Of a stretch of 64,000 nt of DNA, positions 35,081 through 47,392 are shown piece by piece. Both the position numbers and the translations under genes were made by a program. Numbering within the stretch: the first letter of the stretch is position 1; every line of letters starts with the position of its first letter. Where the stretch lies: assembly GCA_029204225.1 (NCBI GenBank), contig CM055097.1, forward strand, positions 58,580,651-58,644,650, in the 5' to 3' direction. Source of the stretch: Diphasiastrum complanatum. Taxonomy: Eukaryota; Streptophyta; Lycopodiopsida; Lycopodiales; Lycopodiaceae. Under the pieces are notes generated by a model, which was given only the letters and a program-made list of their open reading frames with translations, was not told where the DNA came from and did not search any database.

Positions 35081-36581
35081 AAATACTCTAGCAGATGCTT
35101 TGAGTAGGTTATCTTTTATTAATCAGTTGAGCTTTACTGTTATAGAACCAGGGTTGTTTCAGTCTCTTCAAGGACTTTATGAGTCCGATCCTTATTTTGG
35201 AAAGTATTGGCAACAAGTACTTTCAGGGGTCAATTCAAGTTTTCTTGAATCAGGGAAAGACTGAAACGGATTTTCTAATTTGAAACAAGATTTTGTTTCG
35301 TAAGGGAAAGGTGTGTGTACCGGAAAATGACACGATAAGGGCCCAAATCTTGCATGAGTGTCATGATAGTCCATGCGCAAGACATCTGGGTATACAAAGA
35401 ACACTTGACTTAGTTCGAAGGCAATTTTGGTGGCCTAAGATGAAAATTCAGGTAGAGGCCAATGTACTTAAATGTACTAAGTGCCAATTAAATAAAGCTG
35501 AGAGGCTACAAGCTGGTGGCCTATTACATCATTTAGATATTCCTATCGGAAAGTGGGAAAGTATATCTATGGATTTTGTGGTCGGGCTTCCACGTACAGG
35601 GAATGGCCATGGGTCATTGTTGACAGACTTACAAAGTTTGTTCAATTTATCCCAACGAAAACTACTGTTAAAGCTTCAAAACTAGCTCAACTGTTTATTG
35701 ACAAGCTTTTTCGACTATACGGGCTGCCTTGCGATATTGTCTATGATCGTGACCCAAAATTCACTGGGAATTTTTGGCAAGCAGTATTTGAAAAGTTGGA
35801 AACAAATTTAAGTATGAGTTCTACAGATCATCCAAAATCAGACGGTCAAACGAAAAGGACCAATCAGACAATGGAGGATATGCTTCAAGCATATGTGGGC
35901 CATCGGCAGTCTGATTGAAAATAGTACCTTCCACTGGCGGAATTTGCATATAACAGTGCAAAACATTCAGCGACCGGATTCAGCCCTTTCATGCTTATGT
36001 ATGGTTTTCAACCTCGATCACCAATTAGGGTTGAAATGAAAAACTTACGAGTGCAAGCCGTAGCTGATTTCCTTGCGAATATGCAAGAAATGTTATAGCT
36101 GGCTAAAGATAGCATAAGAAGTGCCCAAGACAGGGCAAGACACTATGCTGATCTATCTCGAAAGCACAAGGTATTCATGGTTAACGACTGGGTGTTTTTG
36201 AGAGTCCCTAGTCACTCTAGGGGCTTGAAAACTGGTAAATGTGCAAAGTTGACGCCTAGGTATTGCGGTCCTTTTAAGGTTATCCAAGTGATAAACAAGG
36301 TCGCAGACAAACTAGACCTTCCAACTAACGTTAGAATTCATCCTATTTTCCACGTTAGTAAGTTAAGACCCTCGTTAGGGGTTGGGGAGACCATGCTCCC
36401 TGTGGAAGATCTAGTGGAATTTCTTTGTGATGAGTCTGTGAGTAGACCACATGAACCCGAGGCGATTGTTAATAGTCGGCAGAAGCGGGTGGAGGGGCAA
36501 ATCAGAAGAGGAAGATACATGGGAAAAGGAGACTGATCTCCAGAAGAATTTTCCAAATTTTTTTCGACAAGAAAAAATTTA
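35081..36581 (+). pseudogene. chromovirus integrase and chromodomain
   Basis: The HHCC zinc domain is visible (ILHECHDSPCARHLGIQR, LKCTKCQLNK). The core shows MDFVVGLPRTG (first Asp) and YDRDPKFTGNFW (second Asp), but the third position reads SDGQTKRTNQ, Lys instead of Glu. Later come [53 protein letters not shown] and a chromodomain start EPEAIVNSRQKR. After a deletion and shift the chromodomain end follows (KSEEEDTWEKETDLQKNF, from 36499). Stops at several places. Chromodomains direct integration to marked chromatin in this clade. Confidence 0.85.
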
Positions 36582-36598
36582 AGTTTAGGGGGAATGAA
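36582..36598 (+). promoter_or_regulatory. polypurine tract of chromovirus copy 1
   Basis: AAGTTTAGGGGGAATGAA directly precedes the 3' LTR start TGTTACATG at 36599. Confidence 0.7.
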
Positions 36599-37840
36599 TG
36601 TTACATGCCTATGTAACTAGCAGTACTTCAGACCCCTATTAGTCCACTTAGTGTTGGGGGCTACATGGCAAGGTACCCTTAGGATTAAGGGTATGTGCCC
36701 TTGGATAAGGACAAACAAGTGACTATACCTTAGTCAAAGGTATGGAGTCATGAGACCCTTGGATAAGGGTTACCCTTAGGATTAAGGGTAGGTGTCTTAG
36801 ATAAATGTACTAGTGTCCTTGATTAAGGACAGGTAGGTGTCTATGCCTTGGATGAAGGTATGGAACCTAGAAAGGTCTTAGAAAGTCATTGGATGACTAT
36901 ATTTCTAAACCTTGGGCTTCAACCTTGAAACATATTACTTTATTGGTCTTGGACCAAAGTATACAAGCACAACTTGGGCAATGGGTCCTAGTAGAAGGGC
37001 GCCCTCCTAAAGGGTCCATTGAGTTTCAAGTTCCACAAGAATAGTAATCAAAGAGTCATAAGTTATGGAAGATGTCTGATGACCTTCCATAAGCCTATGA
37101 AGGCTCTTGAACTCCTCTAGACCTCTCTCTTTCTCATTGGTGTGCATGGAACTCCATAGTGTATTGGAGAGAACTAAATGCCATCTATATAAGAGGAGTA
37201 GGGCGCCCATTGGGAGGGAGAGAGATCTCTTTTGCTTACCTTGCTTATGCTCTAGTGTGGCTACTAGTGTGTAGAGTAATTCTTGTGTGTAGTATGCTAA
37301 AGGTTTGGATCTTGCTTATGGTATGGGACATAAGTAGGATTTGGATCTTGAGAAAACTATGGATTGTTGTGATATGCCTGTGATCTGTTTATGGTTAGCA
37401 AGGGGGTGCTAGATAGGTCTTGCTTGGAGCTTGGATCTAGCTATGGTTGGGTGGTGAATACTTGAGACCAGTTTGTTATCTTCCTTTGTGTTTAAGAGTA
37501 GGGACACAGGTGTAAGAGACATCCTTGGAGGCTTGCAGATCCTTACTTGTAGGTGGAGGCATCCTAGCTTGGAGTTGGAGAAGCATCTTGGAGCTTGCAG
37601 GTTGCTTGGAGGACATTTGGAGGCTCTACCTTGGATTTGGAGGACTTTCTCCTTTTTACTTGTTAAATTGGACACACCTATAAGGGAAGCGTAAATGCTG
37701 TAGTCTGAGAAAGAAAATCTGTTGTATGTCCATAGTCTTTCTCATGACATTGGAACGTTATTGGGATAAAGGGTTACCACCCGTAAGGTTGGACGTCAAT
37801 CAACCTCTACAAAAGAAGGACATATGATGATGGCAAGACA
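36599..37840 (+). repeat. 3' LTR of chromovirus copy 1 (right end approximate)
   Basis: Begins TGTTACATGCC after the polypurine tract. It carries a TATA-like CTATATAAGAGG at 37185 followed by a G/A-rich segment, in the same relative place as CTATAAGAGAGG in the related LTR at 40430. No boundary word was found at the right end. Confidence 0.65.
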
Positions 37841-38278
37841 CTTTTTTTGAGCAGCATTTTCCTCAGGTCAGTACGTGCAGATGATTGAGAAATGGAATGA
37901 AAACAAGTTCATACTTGGAATAAGGCCGTATCCAGGACCTATTTCGTTGGGCATAAAGACGAGATTCATTACATTCGAAGCCATCGGAAGGAAGATCGGC
38001 TACGAGAAGTCTCTTAACAAAAAGAAAGTCGAGAAAGACAAACAAGAGACGCTCAGTTATGCAAGGCTATCTTAATAAGCCGCTGCAATCGTTGAAGTTT
38101 TTGTCGAGACGCACAACAATGGCGACAAATAAGTTCTTGGTTTTACGCAGGAAAACGCTGATCTGTGCCTTTCCAAGAATCAAGCGTCAAAGCTATGGCA
38201 GTGTAGTGGCGACCCATAGGACCCCCAAAAATCTCTACAAGCTTATAGAAGCCTGTAGAAGCATGTGAATGGAAGCCT
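37841..38278. other. unassigned sequence between chromovirus copies
   Basis: Holds a 66-codon plus-strand frame (37875-38075, MIEKWNENKFILGIRPYPG) with no known domain. It ends where RNase H of the second chromovirus copy begins. Confidence 0.3.
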
Positions 38279-39960
38279 TTGGAAGAAAATTTGGCGACAT
38301 TATTTGTATGGAGCCAAATTTGATGTTTTGACTGATCATCAAACACTCTATTATTTCTGTGATGTTATAGATTGAAAAGAGAGACAAGCTAGATAGGCTG
38401 AGGTATTCGACTTCTCAATACGATATTGTAAAGGAAGTCAACACACTCTAACAGATGCTTTGAGTCATTTACTGGTTATTAATTAGTTAAGCTTTACTGA
38501 TATACAACTGGGAGTATTTCAATCTCTCCAAGGACTTTTTGAGTCCGATCCATTTTTTGGAAAGTATTGGCAACAAGTACTTTCTGGGGTCGATTTGAAT
38601 AAGCGGGATTCCTCAAATCAGGAAAAGATTGAAAGGGATTTTGCTATACGAAATGGGATCTTTTTTCGTAAGGGCAAGGTGTGTGTACTTAGAATGACAC
38701 AGTTAGGGCCCAAATCATGCATGAGTGTCATGATAGTCCATGCGTTGGACATCCGGGTATACAAAGAACACTTGACTTAGTTAGGCGACACTTTTGGTGG
38801 CCTAAGATGAGAAGTCAAGTAGAGGTTTATGTACTTAAAAGTACTAAGTGTCAATTAAATAAAGCTAAAATTTTAAACGCTAGTGGCCTATTACATCCAT
38901 TGGATATTCCTATTGGAAAGTGGAAAAGTATCTATGGATTTTGTGGTTGGGCTTTCACGTACAAGGAAGGGCCATGATTCTGTTTGGGTCATTGTTGATA
39001 GACTTATGAATTTTGTTCAAATTTTCCCAACTAAAACATGGTTAAAGCTTCAAAACTAGCTCAATTTTTTGTTGAGAAGCTTTTTCGACTATACGGGTTG
39101 CCTTGCAATATTGTCAATGATCGTGACCCAAAATTCACTGGAAATTTTTGGCAAGCAGTGGTTGAAAAGTTGGAAACAACTTTAAGTATGAGTTCTACAG
39201 ATCATCCTGAATCATATGATCAAACGAAAAGGACCAATCAGATGATGGAGGACATGCTGCAAGCATACGTGGGCCATCAGCATTCTGATTGGGAAAAAAG
39301 TACCTTCCACTGGTGGAATTTGCATATAATAATGCAAAACACTCAGCGAATGGATCAGCCCTTTCATGCTTATGTATGGTTATTAACCTCGATTACCGAT
39401 TGGTGTTGACATGAAGAACCTTAGGGTGCAAGCCACAGCTGATTTCCTTGCGGATATGCAAGAAATGTTACAACTGGCTAAAGATAGCATAAGAAGTGCC
39501 CAAGACAGAGCGAGGCACTATGCTGATCTGTCTCAGAAGCACAGGAATTCAAGGTCAATAACATGGTGTTTTTTAGGGGCCCCTACTCACTCTAGGGGCT
39601 TGAAAACTGGCAAGTGTGCAAAGTTGGCACCTACGTATTGCTGTCTTTTAAAAGTTATCCAAGTAATTATTTTAACGAGGTCACATACAAACTAGACCTT
39701 CCAACTAGCATTGAAATTCATCTTGTTTTTCATTTTAGTAAGTTAAAACTCTCGTTGGGGGTTGGAAAACTCTGGTCCATGTGGAAGATCTAGTAGAGTT
39801 TCTTCGTGATGAGTTCGTGATTGGACCACCTGAACCCAAGATAATAGCCGGTAGAAAACTCTAAGGAGTAACGATGATTTGGAAATTTTTAATCAGGTGG
39901 AGGGGCAAGTCAGAAGAGAAAGATACCTGGGAAAAGGAGGCTGATCTCCAGAAGAATTTT
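38279..39960 (+). pseudogene. second chromovirus copy: RNase H end, integrase, chromodomain
   Basis: Starts in RNase H (KIWRHYLYGAKFDVLTDHQT), then HTLTDALSHL, the integrase zinc domain (MHECHDSPCVGHPGIQRTL, LKSTKCQLNK with one Cys changed to Ser), the core with VNDRDPKFTGNFW and again QTKRTNQ with Lys in place of the catalytic Glu. The end is a chromodomain relic (FNQVEGQ region, and in another frame KSEEKDTWEKEADLQKNFF). It is clearly related to the 35.1-36.6 kb sequence but separately mutated. Gag, protease and most of RT are absent. Confidence 0.8.
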
Positions 39961-39974
39961 TTTACTTTGTGCCC

Positions 39975-40500
39975 ATTTAGTGTCTGGGGGGCTAAATGGC
40001 GAGTCTCCCTTGTATTAAGGGTAGGTGCCTTTTGATTAAGATACTTGTGTCCTTGGATAAGGTCATGTAGGTGTCTATGCCTTGGATGAAGGTATGGAAT
40101 CTAGTGAGGTGTTAGGAGGACCTTACCATGGGTATTGGTCACTTTCCTAGACCTTGGGCCTCAACCTTGGGCCATGATCACATAATAGGCCTTGGGCCAA
40201 AGTTAGCCATCACATAAGGGTCATGGGGAACTAGTAGGAGGGCGCACCTACTACGGTCTCTTGATGCCCCTAAAGAACCCAAGAAGTTATAACCAAGAAC
40301 CATAAGTTATGGATGGTGTCTTTTGACATTCCACTAACTTGTGAGACTCCTTGGCCTTTCATTTGCCTCATCTTTTCTCATTTGCTTGTGTGGACATTCC
40401 ATAGTGCTTTGGAGTGAGTCATTGGCCATCTATAAGAGAGGGAGAGGCCGCCCAAATGAAGGAAGATTTCTTGTGTTGTGGCTTGCTTCTATAAATTGGC
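39975..40500 (+). repeat. LTR of the second chromovirus copy (extent uncertain)
   Basis: Similar to 36640-37240: CCATTTAGTGT..GGGGGCTA.ATGGC, TTAAGGGTAGGTGCC, GGTGTCTATGCCTTGGATGAAGGTATGG, CATAAGTTATGGA and CCATCTATAAGAGAGG. It is much more diverged than the two LTRs of copy 1 are from each other, so this element is older or of another subfamily. Confidence 0.65.
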
Positions 40501-41730
40501 TTTGATGTTAATGTCAAGTATATAGTTTTTATGATCATTGTAGATCAGTGATTGAGTACAAGTAAGTATGATTACACATCTTTATTAGTTCTACTTGATC
40601 TGTTCTATGTTAGTTAGCAATCGTTGTAGATAGTACTCATATTCTACACGACAGATGAACTATCAACGTCATCCTCTGATTGTGATATAGGTCAGAATAG
40701 TTTACAGTATCGAAACAAGTGCCAGGTCGAAACAAGTGCCAGGTCAAAATAAGTGTTGGACAGAAACAAGTGCTGGGTCAAAATAAGTGCTGGGTCAAAA
40801 TAAGTGTCGGGTCAAAATAGGTTTGTGTCAATTCAATCAGTTGATCCATGCTAGGATTGAAATCCATTTCGATACTCAAGGGTCAAAAATAGACTTCAAT
40901 CTTCTGTGTATATCTTCTTCTTTTTTTTGAGTATGTATAGCTTCAGGGTGCTCATTAGAAAGTTCACTTGAGCTTTGAAATCCAACAGATATTATGGTGG
41001 TGATTTGACATGTGACTCTAAAAAAACGATCTCTCTAGAGCTGGGGGAAGCTAGTTGATCCTCAACTATTTTCTTGATTTTCACTAGCTGAAGTAATCAA
41101 ATGAATCTTTTTCTATTGAGAACAAAGCTTTGTATTAGATATTGCCTTCTATAGGTAGTTAGCTTCCTTCCTGACACCCAAAGCAATAAATAACAAGGCT
41201 AGATTGTTGAAAGATGGTGACAATCTTTTCTTGGTTATATTCTTGAGACATTATCAATACTCAATGTATAGAACACATTCATATGGTTGCTTCAATGAGG
41301 ACCCGCTATCTGAATGAAGCATATAAATATAACACTTGGTGTATGAGACCATCTTTAGCTCATTTCAAATTCTTTTGTTAGTCTTGTTGAGAACTACAAA
41401 TTAGAAAGGGCATCAAATTGACAAAGGCATTAGCAAGCATCCCCTCCTTGATCAATATCAATCATCCTTCTTTTGTAAAAAGCAGAGCATTGGTGATGGT
41501 TTCCTTGTGCAAGAAATAGTGATCATGGTCACACACCACTTGACTAGACAACTCGAGTTGAACATCATGAGTTTGGATTATAGAAATTGCCTCACTATAT
41601 TAAGTCATCAAATATATCAAGTCCATTGGACAAAAAAAGAAATGTCTGTACATCACTGATCAATATTTAGAATGATCGTTGCTTGTCTAATTTTTTTTGT
41701 TTATGAAGTTGCTTTGTAAATTGTTGTATT
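40501..41730. other. no recognised gene; minisatellite at left
   Basis: AT-rich sequence without known domains. A 17-bp minisatellite lies at 40711-40819. Confidence 0.35.
40711..40819. repeat. 17-bp minisatellite, about 6.5 copies
   Basis: Unit close to CAAAATAAGTGCTGGGT, varying to CGAAACAAGTGCCAGGT in the first two copies. One copy has a 2-bp insertion (TTGGACAG). Confidence 0.85.
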
Positions 41731-42420
41731 TCAAAGAGCTCTCAAGTGGATTGATAGAAGCTCTTGGTAGAATGAGAGTAGATTTACCAACCTTTTTCTT
41801 ATATTCTTCAAAAGGGGCAAACTCCTAGGCCTCTTAGCCATAACTTTAGCCCTAGTTTTTTGTTTATGTGTGGTTTCCTCGGCCTTTTCTTCAACAACTA
41901 GTGCACTACATTTCTTGTTAAGATGTTGGATTTTTGCTTTTTCAAAACTAGGACCTTTTGGCATGCTAACTGGAGTACTGGAGAGAGATCCTTTGTCTTT
42001 TCCAAAAGGGATTGATTTAGAGCTATGAGATGAAAAGGTCGAGCGATTACCCTTAGCAAGTGAATCCAACACAACTTTCAAGCATTGCTTTTTAAACTTT
42101 GCAAAGTTTAAAATTTTCAATTTTCAGTTTCTAAACCTATGTTGAACATGGTGCACTTCAATAAATAAAAGGTATAAATATTAGAAATGAGCTTACCAGA
42201 GTTACCAAAGCTTTGTCCAAATACTTTTTCATTGCATCATCTTTACAATGACAAGTTTCTAATATTTATTCATCCAAAATAACAACTGGTGTGCTTTTAT
42301 CAACCACTTTCACAAATGTCTTACATTTCTTCTCCTCATCATCATCTTTAAGTTGGTCAACCAGCACCCAGTCCTTAACATTTAAATGAGAGTCCGAATT
42401 TTTAGGCTTGTGAACAAAAA
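41731..42420 (-). pseudogene. unassigned decayed coding sequence
   Basis: Not recognised. The minus strand has an open frame of 129 codons from 42120 (MKILNFAKFKKQCLKVVLDS) ending in a very basic segment. Upstream, 42400-42190 reads NVKDWVLVDQLKDDDEEKKC, TFVKVVDKSTPVVILDE, one stop, then LETCHCKDDAMKKYLDKAL just before a GTAACT donor-like site. The style suggests exons of a transposon protein or old gene. No catalytic motif was seen. Confidence 0.3.
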
Positions 42421-43660
42421 AAATGAATAATTTAGTGAAAAAAGCTCCTACAATTCTTTGGTGAAGTAATGCATGAATTTTGTTGTGTCTTTGGTTTTAA
42501 CGTTTTTTTCTAGAGAATTTGACATGTATCTTCAATATTGTAAAATATCATAGCACTCGTGCAAAAAATCTGTAGAAATAAAAGATATAAACCTATCTTT
42601 TAAAACCTATCACTGTAGACCTAAAACGAGAAGAAATCCCAATATGCAATCTTAAGACCACATATGCACAAATTGCAATAATCATGAATGCCAATCTGGT
42701 TCAACTTATGCATATTGGTTTGACACTCTCCAATGTCCTTCTACCTCAAAAAAGAAGAAGCCACCAAACAACATTCATTTCTTAAAAATAATGAGTAAAT
42801 ACAATTCCCTTAATATTGATTCAGACACATGCATTTGAAGAAAGTACATTTGAAGAATATGTTGCTTCTCCAAGTGTCTTTGGCATTTCCCTACATCCCT
42901 CCAATTTTTCCTTTGCATAACATCATTGTATCTAATTTGTAGGCAACTTGTTGTTAAGTAACAACTTTTTTGGATATTTCTACCTCATATCATGACTTCT
43001 ATTCCTATCAAATCAACACGATCTTAAGCTTCTCATATTACAAAATGGTTTACAAAGTCAATGCTCAATGATATGATATTTCAACAATCACCTCTAAAGT
43101 AGTAATCAACAAAACATAGACTACCTCTTTTCTCAAGTTTTGTGTACCATATAGAATACTTGTTGATGGCAAATTTGTTTGATTGATTATGTTGTCTAGT
43201 ACAACAAAATCATAGTCATCAACAAATCTTATCAAGTTTGTTGTAAGTTTTAAATGTCTACTTAAAACTTATAATGGATATCAAATTTCTTGTTATAAAA
43301 TACAAATTTATAAACATCATGCTCATATTTAAAATCAAAATATAAATAAAATATTATTGTCCACACATTCTTAAAATTTATCATATACATCATTTTAATC
43401 TTCACAAAAACTTCAATTTATCATTCTTGTATTATGTCATGAATATCTTTCGATAATGCTAAAATTGTTGGATTGACAATAAAAAAAAAAATTAAAGTTA
43501 GATAATTTTTCTTTTTCAATCCAACAATTATGGCAAGGCCTTTGTAGCATAATACCACAACATTCTTGTTATCCACGCAATGACATTTTGTAAAAAAATT
43601 GAGGAACCCTACCAAAGCCAAAACCTTGGAATGGGCATCGCTTTGGCCATTACGGACTAG
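42421..43660. other. no recognised gene
   Basis: Strongly AT-rich; only short motif-free frames, such as 43720-43421 minus, which overlaps the hairpin. Confidence 0.35.
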
Positions 43661-43768
43661 ATAATGGGTGTTTGTAATCTCATGGTAAGGATAAATATCT
43701 CTTCTTCTAATGCGAGACAAGAAGTCGAGCCATTATATCCTTACCATGGGCCAACTAACACCCATTAT
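43661..43768. repeat. imperfect hairpin, 33-bp arms
   Basis: Arm 43661-43693 pairs with 43736-43768: ATAATGGGTGTT and CATGGTAAGGATA are perfect on both sides of an 8-base mismatch, around a 42-base loop. It adjoins the break in the copia gag at about 43787. Confidence 0.8.
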
Positions 43769-43786
43769 CATACATAATGTGTCACG

Positions 43787-44063
43787 AAACCTTCAAACAA
43801 ATGAATTTCAATGTGTTCCAAGCCTCCTTGGATGAGGTGCATGAGCCAATCTCCCACAACACTTCATTGGAAACATTCATCTTGATGATATGTAGGGCCA
43901 TCCTAGCCCTCTTTTTGTATTTTTGGACCTCTTAAAACACTTGAGGCTCCCCCTCAATTCCAAGCACAATCTCTATCACATCTTGGAGCATCAAAATGGA
44001 CTCCATCCTTACCTTCCAAATAACATAATTGGAGGTGTTCAATCTCTCACCATGCTTCAAAAA
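43787..44063 (-). pseudogene. copia gag N-terminal fragment
   Basis: Minus-strand translation reads GERLNTSNYVIWKVRMESIL, VIEIVLGIEGEPQVF, one TAA, then ARMALHIIKMNVSNEVLWEI and SSKEAWNTLKFICLKVS before TGA. The LN..NY..WK..ME and S.EAW.TL blocks are diagnostic for plant copia gag. Only one internal stop is present. Confidence 0.75.
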
Positions 44064-44119
44064 ATGGAACGTAAAGAAGTCACCTTTCTTGAGAAATTGT
44101 CTTGCAATGGATCAAAAAG

Positions 44120-44378
<259 letters not shown>

Positions 44379-44571
44379 ATAATAGATCCTTAAAAGGTGT
44401 ACTACCAACTCCAATATGAGATCTTGCAACTTAGTGTGAGACCTATATCACTAGCTCTATAATCTCTCTAAAACTAGATCAAACTCTTATCCCAAGATGG
44501 AGCATGGACAAATTTTGGATCAACTTGACTCAAGAACACAAAATCACTCAAAAACATCTACAAATGACTCA

Positions 44572-44890
44572 AATACATTTGGATTGCATGAAACTATGTG
44601 GCTATGACCTTAAAAAAATTGTCTAGATCTCAAATAGACAAGATTAGCAAGCTCTCTCTTGAGTTTTTGGATCAAACAAGCAAGAAGTGGGCCTAAATTG
44701 ATGTGTCCACACAGGTTAGGTGACCTACCTACCTCACTTTGAAATCCTATAACTTCCTCAAGACACATCCAATTGACTTGAAATCAATTGCACTAAAAAC
44801 TACATTTCACTAGCTTTCCAACAAGCTATCAAGCACTCGATTTGGATAGACCCTGGAGAAACACCAACCATTCAAATTTTGGTGATATCA
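44572..44890. repeat. left arm of a long inverted repeat
   Basis: Reverse complement of about 48140-48440. Shared words include GCATGAAACTATGTGGCTATG, GATGTGTCCA, CATCCAATT, AGCTATCAAGCACT and GGAGAAACACCAACCATTCA. Roughly 80 per cent alike by eye. Confidence 0.75.
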
Positions 44891-45060
44891 CACATGCCTG
44901 AGTAGTACAGTACCCATCATGGATCAATCCAATGTGATTTTGATCCATTTAGACCCTAAAATCTCCTTATATCCATACACATGCAACTACACTCAAAACA
45001 TCTTGATTTCAAGGCAAAATTTCACATCAAACTTGAAATATGCATAGATATCTTAGGCTA

Positions 45061-45072
45061 GTTCTGATACCA
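45061..45072 (-). promoter_or_regulatory. copia primer-binding site
   Basis: The minus strand reads TGGTATCAGAAC, complementary to tRNA-iMet, immediately after an LTR ending in CAACA. Confidence 0.75.
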
Positions 45073-45825
45073 TGTTGAATTTTTACATGTGTGGGAATGC
45101 CACAAAGTGTGATTTTGATCTCCTAATATGTGGTGATTGCACATAGATCACGTATAGACAAAAAACCAAGATCTATTCCATCAATCTAAGGCAAGAGCAC
45201 TAGAAATCATGCATAAATCATCATACAAGTATATTCACACGTGTGGAGACTTGTGCAAAGAAAATACAAAGCAAATTTCAGCCTGCTCTCGGGTAGAGAG
45301 AGAATGTACTATCATGAACTCGAGTAGAGAGAAAAACCAATTTTGAATCAAATAGTGTAGAAATCTCATAACTTCAAAAACTTACATAAAATGAGTGTAT
45401 GGCACATATAAGTAGTAATCTAACATGAAGGGGAGCGAAACATGATTGCCTTCTTTTCCTCCTCTAAATCCTATTGGTTGAGTGACATATGAGCCCTCAA
45501 ACTTGATTGGGCAAAATTGATGAATATCTCTCGGACCCTAACTCTCATGCCAACACAAAGGGACATGTCGCACACCAAATCTCTACTTGACAAACGTCAT
45601 AAGCCTAAATTGAATCGAGCTACATCACAACCTACTTTTGGCCTAATCACAACTTTCCATGTGTACTTGCCTATTTTGCCTCTAATGCCAAAAATGGCCA
45701 AATCACCTACTTACACTTGGATAGATGTCTAAACTTTCTGTACCCCTAACTCAACATGACTAAGCTATTTTTGACTTTTTTCCACATGTGGGAAACATGC
45801 TCCACATGTGTGAGATTTACTCATA

Positions 45826-47380
45826 AACAAGAAAACACAAAATAACCAAGCTAGATTTTGCTGATTTCTCACAAATCGGCCTATATTTTATCCAAAATTT
45901 GAAATCATGTCTATTTAAAGAACAAAAATTCTATAAAAAAATCAGATCTCATTTTGATGTGCATATTTCTCTCGCTCTCTTCTGGTTTTGTACTTCTATT
46001 TCTCTTGCTCTTATTTTCTAGTCTTGTGTATCATAATGGAGTCTTATGAGGTAAAGTTGGCAAAGCTTATAGCCGGCACATCATTTTTTTATCAGAGAAA
46101 AATCGCATTCACTATATGTTCACTACAAAAATAGATACCCTTGCCACTTTACAGGTTGATAATAAAGCATTCACCTTATATACAACAAAATTTAAAGCCT
46201 GACGCAGCTACAATTCCAAGCTTAGCACTAACTTGGATCTCATATAATCTACTCCCATATAGATGGAAAGGAGATAGACCATTAGTTGCTCATCTCATGA
46301 ATTGCAACATGTTTTTAGCTTATGAGAAGATGAGATGCTTGTGATATTGGAAAATTTTCAAAATGGAAGTTCTACATTTGATCACTCATTGTCAGTGATA
46401 GATTCCAGAAGTCAACACATATACTATTGAAAAGGCCCTAGCAAAAGTGTTGTGTGAATTGAAGACACTACATCTGCCACTAATTGAGAGAAGGCCATTT
46501 GTGAAATTATTCTCTTGTAGTATTGAAATCTGTTACAAAGGCAAGGGAATCAAACTTGCAAATACTGAGGAACAGGATGCATGATGTCAAGCATGTAGAC
46601 ATTGTCATGCTTCATTTATGTTTTGAGATCTGATTCATAGTCATGTGTTAATTCACTTTACTATAGTATGTGATGGAGATTGACAATTTTGCTTTGAAAA
46701 AGTTCTTGTAAAGTATCACACATAGCAACACTTGATATACCCCTTGCTCACTATGTTGGACAATTTCCATATAATTTCATTTTTTGCTCCAGTAATATAT
46801 ATAGTCCAATTTGTCCAACGAAGCTTATCAAGTGTAAAGCGTGTTTCGCTCTTATCATTTGTGCCAAAACCTACTGTGTATAAAAAGAGCAATTTCAAAT
46901 GAATTTTTGTCCCATGTTTGAATCTAGGCTAGTTCTAGCAGCAATAATTGGTGAGTATCAAGAGGTTTTCCATGTTGCCGAGTTAGCTTTAGACATTATA
47001 AAATCAATTATAGGATCAAAAATGAAATTACATAATTTGTTGAAAGCGTTGTTTGATATGAAAGACGCTTAGTGTATATCAACGTGTAAAAAATATTTTA
47101 TATCAATACCGGACAAATTTATTTCTATTTTGCTCTTAATCCCTATATCCTTGAGCATGTGTTTCTCGGGTATGCAAATTCTAACAAATCATCTTTGTAG
47201 AAATTCAGTTTGTTGAATAGCTCCTATGAAAATCGTTGTTTAGGATTAATTAGACATGCCCAGACCATTTGAAAATCTTTGTTTAGAGTTAATCAGACAT
47301 GAAAATCAGCAATGGGCCTTTTAATGTTTAAGGGCCCCGGTCGTAGATTAATATGAAAATCATGCCAAGGCGTGGTTTGG
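45826..47380. other. interior between inverted arms; only short frames
   Basis: Plus-strand fragments such as 46141-46344 (SPYIQQNLKPDAATIPSLA) and SRLVLAAIIGEYQEVFHVAE near 46.92-47.07 kb are open for 50-67 codons but carry no recognised domain. Confidence 0.3.
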
Positions 47381-47392
47381 GACCCTTTGGTG

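Larger units (their letters stand above)
32414..37840 (+). mobile_element. chromovirus (Ty3/gypsy) element, internally deleted
   Basis: Two LTRs begin TGTTACAT(A/G)CCTATGTAAC at 32414 and 36599 and match for more than 300 bp. Between them are gag, aspartic protease, the N-terminal half of reverse transcriptase, integrase and a chromodomain, in the order typical of chromoviruses. The second half of RT and all of RNase H are missing. The 5' LTR loses similarity after about 32735. The right end of the 3' LTR is estimated. Confidence 0.85.

Noticed and set aside
40711-40819. CRISPR-like array
   Set aside because: The repeats are directly contiguous with no unique spacers, and the window is plant nuclear DNA; it is a minisatellite.
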